Shown: positions 51,832 through 61,603, numbered from the stretch's first letter. The stretch: 64,000 nt of DNA from Chryseobacterium indologenes (GCF_001295265.1 NZ_LJOD01000008.1:124001-188000); one strand, 5' to 3'. Notes: generated by a model from the letters alone, not told the origin. Numbers and translations are program-made.

Positions 51832-53235
51832 TTACATATGGATCGGTCTTTTTGCCGTAGCATCCAATGCAGCTTCTTTAATAGCTTCAGCATAAGTTGG
51901 GTGAGCGTGAGAACTTCTTGCGATATCTTCAGCACTTGCACGGAATTCCATAGCAATTACTCCTTCTGCAATAAGGTCAGCCGCTCTTGCTCCTACGATG
52001 TGCATTCCTAAAACCTCATCAGTTTTCTCGTCAGCAATAATCTTTACAAGACCATCAACATCACCGCTTGCACGGCTTCTTCCTAATGCTCTCATCGGGA
52101 AAGATCCTACTTTGTAAGCGACTCCCTCTTCTTTCAGCTGCTCTTCAGTTTTACCAACTCCTGCAACTTCAGGCCAGGTATAAACAACACCAGGAATCAG
52201 GTTATAGTTGATATGTGGTTTCTGACCTGCTAATGTTTCAGCAACAAAGACACCTTCTTCTTCAGCTTTGTGGGCAAGCATTGCTCCTTTGATCACGTCA
52301 CCAATTGCGTAGATATTAGCTACGTTAGTCTGTAAATGATCATTTACTTTTACTCTTCCTCTTTCATCAAGCTCTACGCCTGCTTTTTCAAGGGCAAGTC
52401 CGTCTGTGTATGGTTTTCTGCCTACAGAAACAAGGCAGTAATCTCCTTCTACCACAACTTCTTCTCCTTTTTTATCTTTAGCAGTGATCTTAACCGTATC
52501 TCCGTTTCTCTCAACAGCAGAAACCGCCGTAGAAAGCATAAACTTCATTCCCTGCTTTTTAAGAACTTTAGTCAATTCTTTGCTTAAAGCTCCGTCCATT
52601 CCAGGAATGATCTTATCCATAAATTCAACAACTGTTACCTGAGCTCCTAATCTTAAGTATACAGATCCTAATTCAAGACCGATTACTCCACCTCCGATGA
52701 CCACAAGATGCTTAGGAATTTCTTTAAGGTTTAAAGCTTCCGTAGAGGTAATCACTCTTTCTTTATCTAATGTGATGAAAGGTAAAGAAGATGGCTTAGA
52801 TCCTGTTGCGATGATGGTATATTTAGACTCAATGATTTCAGAAGAACCGTCATTTTTCGTGATTTTGATCTGAGTAGCAGATTCAAAGCTTCCTACCCCT
52901 TCAAAAACAGTGATTTTGTTTTTGTTCATCAGGTAGCTGATTCCGTCTGTATTTTGTTTTATTACCTCATTTTTACGTTCAATCATTCTTACAATATCTG
53001 CCTGTGGCTCATTGATAATGATTCCATGGCCCGCAAAATTGTGCTTTGCGTTCTCAAAATGCTCAGAGCTGTCAAGAAGCGCTTTTGACGGAATACATCC
53101 AACGTTAAGACAAGTTCCGCCTAAAGTTGAATATTTTTCAATAATTGCTGTTTTGAAACCTAACTGCGCTGCACGGATAGCAGCTACATAACCACCGGGA
53201 CCGGAACCTATTACGGTAACATCGAATTGACTCAT
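51832..53235 (-). CDS. lpd: Dihydrolipoyl dehydrogenase
   Basis: E3 of the 2-oxo-acid dehydrogenase complexes: reoxidises dihydrolipoamide with NAD+. 467 residues. FAD motif GSGPGGYVAAI (10-20), redox disulfide Cys42/Cys47 in GGTCLNVGCIPS, NAD motif IGGGVIGLELGSVYL, and the C-terminal catalytic His in SSHAHPTYAEA. Own promoter with consensus -33/-7 and 19 bp spacer; own terminator. Confidence 0.97.
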   Translation of the reverse strand: MSQFDVTVIGSGPGGYVAAIRAAQLGFKTAIIEKYSTLGGTCLNVGCIPSKALLDSSEHFENAKHNFAGHGIIINEPQADIVRMIERKNEVIKQNTDGISYLMNKNKITVFEGVGSFESATQIKITKNDGSSEIIESKYTIIATGSKPSSLPFITLDKERVITSTEALNLKEIPKHLVVIGGGVIGLELGSVYLRLGAQVTVVEFMDKIIPGMDGALSKELTKVLKKQGMKFMLSTAVSAVERNGDTVKITAKDKKGEEVVVEGDYCLVSVGRKPYTDGLALEKAGVELDERGRVKVNDHLQTNVANIYAIGDVIKGAMLAHKAEEEGVFVAETLAGQKPHINYNLIPGVVYTWPEVAGVGKTEEQLKEEGVAYKVGSFPMRALGRSRASGDVDGLVKIIADEKTDEVLGMHIVGARAADLIAEGVIAMEFRASAEDIARSSHAHPTYAEAIKEAALDATAKRPIHM

Positions 53236-53278
53236 GTTATTCTATGAATTTGTTTATTATTATCTTTCTTAATTCTCA

Positions 53279-53308
53279 CAAATTTACATATAAATTATCA
53301 AGCGCCAA
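53279..53308 (-). promoter_or_regulatory. Promoter of lpd
   Basis: Minus strand: TTG at 53308-53306, 19 bp spacer, TAAATTTG at 53286-53279. Leader of about 37 nt. Confidence 0.75.
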
Positions 53309-53362
53309 AGTGAGTTTTATCAATTTTGAATTCAGGAAGTTTTAAATATCTTAATGCACCGG

Positions 53363-53710
53363 TTAATCCAGTATCACTTTTCCATTCCCTATTGTTCCCT
53401 GGCTTTCAAAAAACGGACCTCCATATACATACCATTCAAGATTTTCCAGATGTTCCAGGGCGTTTTCCGGAGTAATCTGCGTCCGGTCCTTTTTTGAAAC
53501 AATTCCTTTGTACCACCTTCCTGAATTGGAAGAGTTTTCAAATTCAATACAATAATGAATCCATATTCTCTGGCACAACTTACATTGCTGAATTGTTACT
53601 TCTCCATGCCTTCCGTTAGTGTGATCTATACCTAATTCTGAACTTCTGTATTCAGTATAATCGGAGGTAGGTTTTTCACAGGCACAGCCTATTTGGGGGA
53701 TCTTCGTCAT
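53363..53710 (-). CDS. Small Cys-rich protein of unknown function, about 115 aa
   Basis: MTKIPQIGCACEKPTSDYTE then QQCKLCQRIWIHYCIEFE: two CxC/CxxC pairs that could bind zinc. The C-terminal half (LEHLENLEWYVYGGPFFES) is alpha/beta. No family recognised. I chose the ATG at 53710 because the -7 box (53739-53732) would place the transcript start downstream of the other in-frame ATG at 53731. Confidence 0.65.
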   Translation of the reverse strand: MTKIPQIGCACEKPTSDYTEYRSSELGIDHTNGRHGEVTIQQCKLCQRIWIHYCIEFENSSNSGRWYKGIVSKKDRTQITPENALEHLENLEWYVYGGPFFESQGTIGNGKVILD

Positions 53711-53731
53711 TATATTTGTTTTATCAGGCAT

Positions 53732-53763
53732 CAAATCTAAGAAAATAAAAGCCCATAAGGCAA
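53732..53763 (-). promoter_or_regulatory. Promoter of the small Cys-rich protein
   Basis: Minus strand: TTG at 53763-53761, 21 bp spacer, TAGATTTG at 53739-53732. Leader about 17 nt to the ATG at 53710. Confidence 0.55.
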
Positions 53764-53771
53764 ATAGGGTC

Positions 53772-54851
53772 CTACTGCTGCGTTAGTTCATGCAAAACTT
53801 TTTCATACTGATCCAAAATAATATCTTTGGAAAACCGTGATCTGATGGAATTCTTTATGGATTCCCTGTCGTAATTCCTCTGCAATACGCTGATCACTTT
53901 CTGTGCAAAATCTTCATAATTTTCAATATCGGCAATTTCCCCGTTTATATGGTGCTGAATGATCTCATTGATTCCGCCGGGACAGTTATTCGCTAAAGAA
54001 TAGGTGCCGCAGGCTCCCGCTTCGAGAAGTACATTCGGAAAACCTTCATATCTTGAGGAAAGAATAAAAAGATCTGCATATTTCAAAAACTGATACGGAT
54101 TTTCCTGTTTTCCATGAAAGATAACATTTTTCAGGTCCAGGTTTTTTTTCATCGCGTACAGTGTTTCTTTATCGTCTCCATCACCAAGAATATGGAGCAG
54201 GATATTTTCATGGGTAAGCTTAGAGAAAACGTTCAGCAGGTTATCAAATCCTTTTCTGGAAGATAAATTTCCGATCGCCACAACATTTTTGTAATCTTGT
54301 TTAAAACGTTCAGGTTTCACGGAAATTTCCAGTTTTGCATTGATAAAATCGAAATCCACGGGATTATTGATTTTGACAATCTTATTTTCTCTGATGTTGA
54401 AGTTTTCTATTAGATCCGTCTTCATGTCATCACTTTGTGCAATGATCCGTTGAAAATTGTTATAAAAATTATAGAAAACCTTTATTTCCTTTTTGGTTAC
54501 ATGCTGTGAGACTACATTGGTTTCTCTGGAGATAAATTTAGTCTTTTTTAAAAACGGGATAAACGGAGACATAAACGCTGAGATTTCGCCCCAGCCTGAG
54601 AAGAAAACATCCGGTTTTTCTCTATAGATAACCGGTAGAATTTTAAAAATTGAAAACCGTATCCTTTCTATGCCCAATTCCCGGACTTTTATATTGGGTT
54701 TAAGCTGTGAGGTGGGAAAATCTACATTTTTAAAAAGGAAAAGGGTAAAATCATATTTCTCATCATCCAGATGATTGAGCAGAGTAAAAATAATTCTCTC
54801 AGCTCCTCCAAAGGTGAGTCCCGGTAAAAGAAAGTAAACTTTTTTTTTCAT
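53772..54851 (-). CDS. Glycosyltransferase family 4 (GT-B)
   Basis: Retaining glycosyltransferase of 359 residues for an envelope or capsule glycan. N-terminal YFLLPGLTFGGAERIIFTLL (nucleotide-sugar loop), C-terminal VVAIGNLSSRKGFDNLL, LHILGDGDDKETL, and the EX7E-type segment SRYEGFPNVLLEAGA. Sugar and acceptor unknown. Overlaps the formyltransferase gene by 1 bp and belongs to the operon started at 56597. Confidence 0.88.
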   Translation of the reverse strand: MKKKVYFLLPGLTFGGAERIIFTLLNHLDDEKYDFTLFLFKNVDFPTSQLKPNIKVRELGIERIRFSIFKILPVIYREKPDVFFSGWGEISAFMSPFIPFLKKTKFISRETNVVSQHVTKKEIKVFYNFYNNFQRIIAQSDDMKTDLIENFNIRENKIVKINNPVDFDFINAKLEISVKPERFKQDYKNVVAIGNLSSRKGFDNLLNVFSKLTHENILLHILGDGDDKETLYAMKKNLDLKNVIFHGKQENPYQFLKYADLFILSSRYEGFPNVLLEAGACGTYSLANNCPGGINEIIQHHINGEIADIENYEDFAQKVISVLQRNYDRESIKNSIRSRFSKDIILDQYEKVLHELTQQ

Positions 54852-55630
54852 TATTTCACGCCTCTGAAAATTCTATAATATAAATACTGCCAGATAGTAG
54901 GATGATACCAGATGAAGTTTTCTTTTGTTCCGATTGTGGTTTTCAGGTTATCATTACAAAAATCCTCAATGGCAAGCTTTAATATTTTGCCACCTTCTGC
55001 GGTTTGGTACAGCGGATATGTTGTAAAATTATCTGATTTTTCCGGTGAAACTCTTGCCTGGTAAATGACATCACCTGTATCTACCGATTGATCTACCAGA
55101 TGTACAGTAACTCCACAGTTTTCTCTGTCATTATTGGCCAAAGCCCAATATCCGCCATGGATACCTCTGTATTTTGGAGTAATTCCTTCATGGGTATTCA
55201 TAAAAACAGCATTGGTATTGTTAAGGATTTTCCTGGAAATAATTCTGCAGCCGTTAACAATCACTAAATCCGGCTTCAGCTCCTGCAGCAGCTTAAGTGT
55301 TTTATTTGAATTTACAGAATCTGTTTTTGTAAGAACGGTTTCAGGAATCGGAGTCAGATCTATTTTTAGTTTTTCGATGACTCTTTTTGTCTGGTTTTTC
55401 GAGAATTTCTTAATAAACGGCAGCAGCAGAAGACCAAACATAATTTGTCCGCCCACGTTTACCCAGCCTAACCTTTTAGCTCGATTTTTCATAATCTGCT
55501 TCATAGGTACTGCTTCCTCCTGCAGCACGGCAGAAATATCAAAATCCTGTATCAGGGTATTATAAATAATTGCCGACGACCGTGTATTTCCGGTTAGCAT
55601 GACAATTTTTTTACTGTTATTTTTTTTCAT
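54851..55630 (-). CDS. Formyltransferase-family protein
   Basis: 259-residue protein with the Fmt/ArnA-like formyltransferase core: VIVNGCRIISRKILN, MNTHEGITPKYRGIHG (His of the N-H-D triad) and VDQSVDTGDVIYQARV (Asp). The N-terminal KIVMLTGNTRSSAIIYNTL is the folate-binding half. In glycan operons such proteins N-formylate amino sugars. It overlaps the deacetylase by 14 bp and the GT4 by 1 bp, so all three are coupled. Confidence 0.85.
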   Translation of the reverse strand: MKKNNSKKIVMLTGNTRSSAIIYNTLIQDFDISAVLQEEAVPMKQIMKNRAKRLGWVNVGGQIMFGLLLLPFIKKFSKNQTKRVIEKLKIDLTPIPETVLTKTDSVNSNKTLKLLQELKPDLVIVNGCRIISRKILNNTNAVFMNTHEGITPKYRGIHGGYWALANNDRENCGVTVHLVDQSVDTGDVIYQARVSPEKSDNFTTYPLYQTAEGGKILKLAIEDFCNDNLKTTIGTKENFIWYHPTIWQYLYYRIFRGVK

Positions 55631-56597
55631 ATTCTGCTGCTATTTCAGACATGTTTTTGCTTTGGAAATTATACTTTTGGTTTAATTTTTTGTAGTGCTG
55701 AAAGATTTCTTCCAGGTACCCGAAGTTGATATCCTGATGAATTCCAATATCATGCGGATGAAACCAGAGGTGAAAAATTTCGTTGTTTTTAGCGGCATAT
55801 GTCATCTGTTGTTTTATTCTGCGAAGCTTCAGCCCGTCCAGGAATTTTATTTTTTCTGAATATGGCCTTAACCAGCGGCTTGCCCTAACGACCGTAAAGC
55901 CATCTTTATGAAGATCAGACGTTTTCTGGGTGTGATGGCTTCCCACTTTCACAAAATAGTCCAGATACCTGAAAGCTCTTTTTATCAAGCCTTCTTCTGA
56001 ACCTTTTGCCGGAGAATGATACCACGCCTTTTCTGTACCGCGGTAGATTAAAATTCCATTTTTTTTAAGGATATTCAGATAACTGCTGTTAATCTGATGC
56101 CGGGGAAAGATAAAAGACCTTATCTCAATTTTATGGGCAGCAGAAACAGCAATAGCAGACTGTATGTCTGCATCAAACTGATCTTTAGTCTGCCCGTCTT
56201 CCAGACAGTAATAGTGTGAAAAAGTATGGCTTCCGATTTCCTGATTCGGAGCTTTCTGAACGAGTTCCACTAATGGCTTTCCATATAAATAAAGATCATC
56301 CATTCCCTGTGAAGACGGAATGAAATCATGATAAGGGGAAAGCTCTTTTTCCAGATAAGAAGGTGTGTTTTCGGGACAATATTGCTGTAATTCCTGAAAA
56401 TCGCCGGTCATCATGGCTCCCACTGATGCCCAGGTACAATGAATATCATACTGGTTATACAATTTCAGGAGCTTAGGAACAACTTCCCAAACTCCTGCAA
56501 TATTCTGACCATATTCCTGAATCGTTTTTTTATCCCGGATTCCCCAGTACAGTTCAAAATCCAAAGATACGGTGAAAATGCCGTTATTTTTTTTCAT
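55617..56597 (-). CDS. Polysaccharide deacetylase (CE4)
   Basis: NodB-fold metal-dependent N-deacetylase of about 326 residues; the catalytic Asp is in FTVSLDFELYWG near the start and the metal His pair in GSHTFSHYY. C-terminal FHLWFHPHDIGI closes the site. No signal peptide, so a cytoplasmic sugar precursor is the likely substrate. The ATG at 56597 is chosen because a consensus promoter (56610-56638) ends only a few bases upstream; a TTG five codons earlier lies inside the -7 box. Confidence 0.85.
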   Translation of the reverse strand: MKKNNGIFTVSLDFELYWGIRDKKTIQEYGQNIAGVWEVVPKLLKLYNQYDIHCTWASVGAMMTGDFQELQQYCPENTPSYLEKELSPYHDFIPSSQGMDDLYLYGKPLVELVQKAPNQEIGSHTFSHYYCLEDGQTKDQFDADIQSAIAVSAAHKIEIRSFIFPRHQINSSYLNILKKNGILIYRGTEKAWYHSPAKGSEEGLIKRAFRYLDYFVKVGSHHTQKTSDLHKDGFTVVRASRWLRPYSEKIKFLDGLKLRRIKQQMTYAAKNNEIFHLWFHPHDIGIHQDINFGYLEEIFQHYKKLNQKYNFQSKNMSEIAAEYEKK

Positions 56598-56609
56598 AAG
56601 TGTTGTCTG

Positions 56610-56638
56610 CAAATTTACAGTTTTTTCTGATCTTTCAA
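56610..56638 (-). promoter_or_regulatory. Promoter of the deacetylase-formyltransferase-GT4 operon
   Basis: Minus strand: TTG at 56638-56636, 18 bp spacer, TAAATTTG at 56617-56610. Start near 56603, so the leader is only a few bases. Confidence 0.7.
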
Positions 56639-56664
56639 TCTTAAATTAAAAACTGCTATTTTCA

Positions 56665-58869
56665 TCAATTAGCTACATCGCTTATAAATTTGATTCTCAG
56701 CATTCTTACCTCTTCATCTGAAAGTTCATCTCCGAATTCATCCAGAAGCACCTTCATACTGTCACTTTCAGATTCGTTCATGAATTCCATGAAGCCTTCT
56801 ACAATATCTTCATCGAAATTGTCTTCTATATAGTAATCAATATTCAACTTGGTTCCCTGATACACAATACTTTCCATTTCCTTCAGCAATTCATTCATTG
56901 AGAGGTTTTTGGCTCTTGCAATATCTTCAAGATCAATTTTTTTATCGGTACTCTGAATGATGAATACTTTATGGCTTGATTTGTTGGCCACCTGCTTCAG
57001 TACCATATCCTGGGTACGTTCGATGTTATGGTCTTCTACGTAAGTTTTAATGAAGTCTGCGAATTCTTTACCATATTTTTTGGCTTTTCCTTCGCCTACT
57101 CCATAAATTTTGGCAATTTCCTCTACCGTTATCGGATACTGAACCGTCATATCTTCAAGGCTGGGATCCATAAAGACGGTATAAGGAGGAATTCCGTGTT
57201 TTTTAGCTACTTTTTTTCGCAGTTCTTTCAATTGTCCGAACAAATTCTGATCGAGGCCTCCTCCTGCCTGCATCTGTACCTGATCACTGTCTGCTTTGGT
57301 CTGGGTAAGATCGAATTCCCTGTCTTCGGCAATTAAAAATGGTTCTTTCAGCTTTCCGCTCAGAATATTTCTGCCTTTCTCAGACATTTTCAAAACCCCG
57401 TAGGTTTCGATATCTTTTTGCAGGATCCCCTGAACGGTAGCCTGTCTTAAAATAGTTTTCCAGTAATTATCTTTTTCTTCTTTCCCAAATCCGAAATGGG
57501 AAGTCTGTTCCAGTTTATAGGACTTTGTAACAGCTGTTTCTTTCCCTGCGATAACAGAAATCAGATCTTTAGCTTTAAATTTTTCTCCGGTATCTTTAAT
57601 CAGTTCCAGAACTTTTTTCAGGTCCTCAGCAGCATCTTTTAATTTGGGAGGATTGGATGAGTTGTCGCACATCATGGCCCCTTCCCCATTTACGGGATCA
57701 AAATTTTCTCCGAAATAATAAAGGATATATTGTCTGCGGCTCATTGAAGTTTCGGCATATCCTACCACTTCATTTAATAACTGAAGTCCAATTTCTCTTT
57801 CTGAAACGGGTTTTTGTGCCAGGAATTTTTCCAGTTTCTCAATATCCTTAGGGTCATAGAATGCCAGGCAATGGCCTTCTCCGCCGTCTCTTCCAGCTCT
57901 TCCTGTTTCCTGGTAATAGCTTTCCAATGATTTAGGGAAATCATAATGAATGACAAAACGTACATCGGGCTTATCAATTCCCATTCCGAATGCAATGGTT
58001 GCCACAATTACGTCTACTTCTTCCATCAGAAACTTGTCCTGATTAGCCACCCTTACTTTCTGGTCAAGGCCCGCGTGATAAGGAAGCGCATTAATTCCGT
58101 TCACCTGGAGCAGCTGAGCGAATTCTTCAACCTTTCTTCGGCTGAGACAGTAAACAATTCCTGATTTTCCTTTATTCTGACTGATAAATTTTACGATTTC
58201 CTTATCGACATTAACTTTCGGGCATACTTCATAATAAAGGTTAGGACGATTGAAGCTTTCTTTAAAAACCAGCGCATTCGTCATGCCCAGCGTTTTCTGA
58301 ATATCATCCTGAACCTTAGGAGTTGCTGTAGCCGTTAAGGCAATCACCGGTACGTCAGCAATCTTATCAATAATTTGTTTCAGATTCCGGTATTCCGGCC
58401 TGAAATCATGTCCCCATTCTGAAATACAATGCGCCTCATCAATAGCAAAGAAAGAAATCTTCACATCTTTCAGGAAGTCTAAATAATCATCTTTAATTAA
58501 TGATTCGGGGGCAACATACAAAAGTTTGGTTTTTCCGCTTTTAATATCGTCAAAAACCTGTTTGGTCTGTGTCTTATTTAATGATGAATTTAATACGTGG
58601 GCAACCCCATCGTCTGACGAAAGGCCGTTTACTGCATCTACCTGATTCTTCATCAACGCTATTAAAGGCGAAACTACGATTGCCGTGCCTTCGGAAATAA
58701 GTGCCGGAAGCTGGTAACATAAAGATTTACCACCTCCTGTCGGCATCAAAACAAATATATCTTTCCCATTCAATAGGTTTTCTATAATCTGTTCCTGCTG
58801 GCCTTTAAATGTAGAAAACCCAAAATACTTTTTCAATTCGCCTGATAAATTGGCTTTTTTTGCGCTCAT
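56665..58869 (-). CDS. recQ: ATP-dependent DNA helicase RecQ
   Basis: 3'-5' superfamily-2 helicase of recombination and repair. 734 residues: Walker A MPTGGGKSLCYQLP (40-53), DEAH in FAIDEAHCISEWGHDFRPEY, motif VI QETGRAGRDGG, then the RQC zinc/winged-helix part and an HRDC-type end (IPPYTVFMDPSLEDM; IYGVGEGKAKKYG). A further C-terminal ~100 residues after HRDC are an extension with an acidic tail found in Bacteroidota-type RecQ. A -7 box TAACTTTG lies at 58909-58902. Divergent from kdsD. Confidence 0.95.
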   Translation of the reverse strand: MSAKKANLSGELKKYFGFSTFKGQQEQIIENLLNGKDIFVLMPTGGGKSLCYQLPALISEGTAIVVSPLIALMKNQVDAVNGLSSDDGVAHVLNSSLNKTQTKQVFDDIKSGKTKLLYVAPESLIKDDYLDFLKDVKISFFAIDEAHCISEWGHDFRPEYRNLKQIIDKIADVPVIALTATATPKVQDDIQKTLGMTNALVFKESFNRPNLYYEVCPKVNVDKEIVKFISQNKGKSGIVYCLSRRKVEEFAQLLQVNGINALPYHAGLDQKVRVANQDKFLMEEVDVIVATIAFGMGIDKPDVRFVIHYDFPKSLESYYQETGRAGRDGGEGHCLAFYDPKDIEKLEKFLAQKPVSEREIGLQLLNEVVGYAETSMSRRQYILYYFGENFDPVNGEGAMMCDNSSNPPKLKDAAEDLKKVLELIKDTGEKFKAKDLISVIAGKETAVTKSYKLEQTSHFGFGKEEKDNYWKTILRQATVQGILQKDIETYGVLKMSEKGRNILSGKLKEPFLIAEDREFDLTQTKADSDQVQMQAGGGLDQNLFGQLKELRKKVAKKHGIPPYTVFMDPSLEDMTVQYPITVEEIAKIYGVGEGKAKKYGKEFADFIKTYVEDHNIERTQDMVLKQVANKSSHKVFIIQSTDKKIDLEDIARAKNLSMNELLKEMESIVYQGTKLNIDYYIEDNFDEDIVEGFMEFMNESESDSMKVLLDEFGDELSDEEVRMLRIKFISDVAN

Positions 58870-58901
58870 CTAATTTTCTATTGCTAAATTTGCATGTACC
58901 T

Positions 58902-58909
58902 CAAAGTTA
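58902..58909 (-). promoter_or_regulatory. Candidate -7 box of recQ
   Basis: Minus-strand TAACTTTG, 32 bp before the ATG; no clear TTG at -33. Confidence 0.4.
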
Positions 58910-59027
58910 TAAAAATTCTGCTTAAAATAAAAGCGAACGAATTTATAAAAAATAAAATTTATATTAAATATCCTTTTTAAAATATAACGTTTTTTAAGAG
59001 ATTTTTTGTATACCACATACTCGTAAA

Positions 59028-59987
59028 ATGGAAAGAACCGACATTATTTCAATTGCCAGAAGCACTTTAGAGATAGAAATTTCAGAACTTGAAAAATTAA
59101 AAAACAGGATTGATGAAGATTTTGCCAGAGCCGTAGAGATTATTCATTCGGCTAAAGGGAAATTAATTGTTGTAGGAATCGGAAAGTCGGCCCATGTCGG
59201 CAACAAGATTGTTGCTACTTTAAATTCTACCGGAACCCCTTCACAATTCCTTCACGCATCGGAAGCCATCCACGGAGATCTGGGCGTGATCCAGAAGCAG
59301 GACGTAGTGTTATGCATTTCCAACTCCGGAAACTCCCCGGAAATAGCAAATCTGGTTCCTTATTTAAAGGATTATTCTTCCGCCCTTATCGGGATGACCG
59401 GAAATAAAACCAGTAAGCTTGCCGAATTTTCTGAAATTATTCTGGATACTCACGTAGATGTGGAGGCCTGTCCGAATAAGCTGGCGCCAACCAGCTCCAC
59501 CACTATCCAGATGGCACTGGGCGATGCACTTGCCGTGGCTTTAATGGAGCTGAATGATTTCAAAGCAAACGACTTTGCTAAATTCCATCCGGGAGGAAGC
59601 CTGGGGAAAAACCTGACTTCAAAAGTAGAACAGTTTCTTTCTTCGCAGAAGCCACAAGTATCAGAAGATTCGTCTATCAGGGATGTGATTATATCCATCA
59701 GCGCTTCAAGCCACGGAATAACAGTGGTTACGGATGATGAAAAAATTATCGGCGTAATTACAGACGGCGACCTGAGAAGAATGCTGATGAAAGAGGGAGA
59801 TATTGCGAAGGTACAGGCTAAAGATATTATGTCCGGGTATCCGAAAACCATTGAAAAAGATGCTCTTGCCAAAGAAGCAATGAAAATCCTTAAAGAAAAC
59901 AACATCGGGCAGCTTGTTGTAACGGAAAACGGAAAGTATTTCGGAATTATCGACCTTCATAAACTTCTTGACGAGGGAATCAATTAA
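59028..59987 (+). CDS. kdsD: Arabinose-5-phosphate isomerase (KpsF/GutQ)
   Basis: Interconverts ribulose-5-P and arabinose-5-P for Kdo (LPS) synthesis. 319 residues: SIS domain (about 35-180, VVGIGKSAHVGNKIVATLNS; LCISNSGNSPEI; MTGNKTSKLA; KLAPTSSTTIQMALGD), then two CBS domains (205-260 and 270-319). Length and layout are standard. Divergent from recQ. It ends 15 bp before the Crp-family gene. Confidence 0.94.
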   Translation: MERTDIISIARSTLEIEISELEKLKNRIDEDFARAVEIIHSAKGKLIVVGIGKSAHVGNKIVATLNSTGTPSQFLHASEAIHGDLGVIQKQDVVLCISNSGNSPEIANLVPYLKDYSSALIGMTGNKTSKLAEFSEIILDTHVDVEACPNKLAPTSSTTIQMALGDALAVALMELNDFKANDFAKFHPGGSLGKNLTSKVEQFLSSQKPQVSEDSSIRDVIISISASSHGITVVTDDEKIIGVITDGDLRRMLMKEGDIAKVQAKDIMSGYPKTIEKDALAKEAMKILKENNIGQLVVTENGKYFGIIDLHKLLDEGIN

Positions 59988-60002
59988 TTGTATCTGTTCT
60001 GT

Positions 60003-60566
60003 ATGAGCCAGTTTCTGAAAGCCCATATCTGTGAAATCATTCATCTGAATGATGATGAGTTTGAAGCGGTACTGCCTTTTTTCACCCAGAAGAAATTCAG
60101 GAAAAGACAGTTTCTGATTCAGGAAAACCAGCCCGTTCATGAAATTTACCTGATAGAAAAAGGGATTCTTAAAAGCAGCACCGTTGACAGCACAGGAAAA
60201 GAGCACATTCTTCAGTTTGCAGCTCCCAACTGGTGGATTTCAGATTTCGCAGCCTTCTTTAAACAGGAAAACGCTTCACTGGCCGTTGACTGTATTGAGA
60301 ATACGGAAGTGTATTCCATAACTCATGAAAGTTTAAACAACCTCTGTTCAAAATTTCCGGCTATGGAACATTTTTTCAGGGTGAAGTCTAATTTTGGTTA
60401 TGTGGCCTTACAGCAAAGGATACTTTCATTGATCAGCAAATCTGCCAAAGAGCGATATGAAGATTTTGTGCGGCAGTATCCGGGCTTTACAGAGCATATT
60501 CCTAAACAGTTTATTGCGAGTTATCTGGGTGTTTCAAGAGAGACATTAAGCAGATTATATTCTTAG
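60003..60566 (+). CDS. Crp/Fnr family transcriptional regulator, 187 aa
   Basis: Cyclic-nucleotide-binding beta-roll (about 10-115: RKRQFLIQENQPVHEIYLIE; EHILQFAAPNWWISDFAAFF) and a C-terminal winged HTH (FIASYLGVSRETLSRLY). No Cys cluster as in FNR. Start: ATG at 60003; a TTG five codons earlier is not preferred. Fifteen bp after kdsD, so probably read through from it. A terminator follows 208 bp downstream. Confidence 0.87.
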   Translation: MSQFLKAHICEIIHLNDDEFEAVLPFFTQKKFRKRQFLIQENQPVHEIYLIEKGILKSSTVDSTGKEHILQFAAPNWWISDFAAFFKQENASLAVDCIENTEVYSITHESLNNLCSKFPAMEHFFRVKSNFGYVALQQRILSLISKSAKERYEDFVRQYPGFTEHIPKQFIASYLGVSRETLSRLYS

Positions 60567-60889
60567 ATTTATTTGAAACATTACAATTGAATTAAGTTTT
60601 AAATTTTGTTAAGGAAAAAATCAAAGATTTTTTTATAAGCATAATATCTTTAAGGTAAAACCAGACTTAATATCCTAAAAACTTATCCCTCTTAATGGTT
60701 TAAAATAATGACGAATAAAGAATATGGTATCGTTTCAAAGATAAAATTCTCAATTTTAAATAATCTTTATAAAGGTGTGATGAAGATCACACTTTTTTTT
60801 TGATAAAGATCCTTCCTTTCCGGTAGTAAAATGTGAAACTTTGTACTCATCAAAACGAATACAAAAAATAACATTTAATACCGAATACA
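60567..60889. other. Intergenic region with a terminator, no gene
   Basis: AT-rich. The only clear element is the terminator at 60775-60802. I find no good TAnnTTTG box before the gene at 60890 (AAACTTTG at 60837-60844 is the closest). Confidence 0.55.
60775..60802 (+). terminator. Terminator after the Crp-family gene
   Basis: GTGTGAT, loop GAAG, ATCACAC, then ten T. Perfect 7 bp stem. Confidence 0.85.
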
Positions 60890-61576
60890 ATGAAAAAGAA
60901 AGCATTAATCGTAGTTACGAGCGTAGAAAAATATCCTGAAATGGACAGAGCTACCGGCTTATGGCTGGGAGAAGCCGTTCATTTTTATGAAAAACTGCAT
61001 GAAAAAGGCTATGAAATAGATTTTGTAAGTCCGAGAGGAGGTTATACTCCGCTCGATCCTGTTTCGCTTCAGATGTTTGTACAGCCTGCAGACTGGAAAT
61101 ATTATGCTGATGAAACATTCAGAAATAAACTGGCAGATACCTTAAAGCCTTCTGATGTCAACGCAGAAAATTACAGTGTGATTTATTATTCAGGGGGACA
61201 CGGTGTAGTCTGGGATTTCCCGGAAAATACGGAACTTCAGGAAATTGCCCGCAAAATCTATGAAAACGGAGGGATTATTTCTTCGGTCTGCCACGGAGCT
61301 GTGGGTTTATTTAATATTAAACTTTCAGGCGGAGAGCTTCTCATTAAAGGGAAAACACTTACCGGGTTTTCCAATTCTGAGGAAATTGCCGCGGAACTGG
61401 CCGATCATATGCCTTACCTTACTGAAGATGTTTTGAAAAGCAGAGGCGCCCATTATGTAAAAGCAGATCAGGATTTTGTTTCTTTCGCTGTATCGGACGG
61501 ACGTTTGGTTACCGGGCAGAATCCACAGTCCGGAGGGGCTGTTGGAGAAAAAGTCCTGGAAATTCTGGAGAAATAA
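60890..61576 (+). CDS. DJ-1/PfpI family protein, 228 aa
   Basis: Type-1 glutamine-amidotransferase-like fold with the nucleophile Cys in SSVCHGAVGL and the partner Glu in LWLGEAVHFYEKL. Also EIDFVSPRGGYTPLDP and YYSGGHGVVWDFPEN. This is the group near Hsp31/YajL-type glyoxalases and chaperones; a glyoxalase-like role is an inference. Monocistronic with a strong terminator. Confidence 0.88.
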   Translation: MKKKALIVVTSVEKYPEMDRATGLWLGEAVHFYEKLHEKGYEIDFVSPRGGYTPLDPVSLQMFVQPADWKYYADETFRNKLADTLKPSDVNAENYSVIYYSGGHGVVWDFPENTELQEIARKIYENGGIISSVCHGAVGLFNIKLSGGELLIKGKTLTGFSNSEEIAAELADHMPYLTEDVLKSRGAHYVKADQDFVSFAVSDGRLVTGQNPQSGGAVGEKVLEILEK

Positions 61577-61603
61577 AGCCGGTTTACGATCGGAAAACCA
61601 AAC

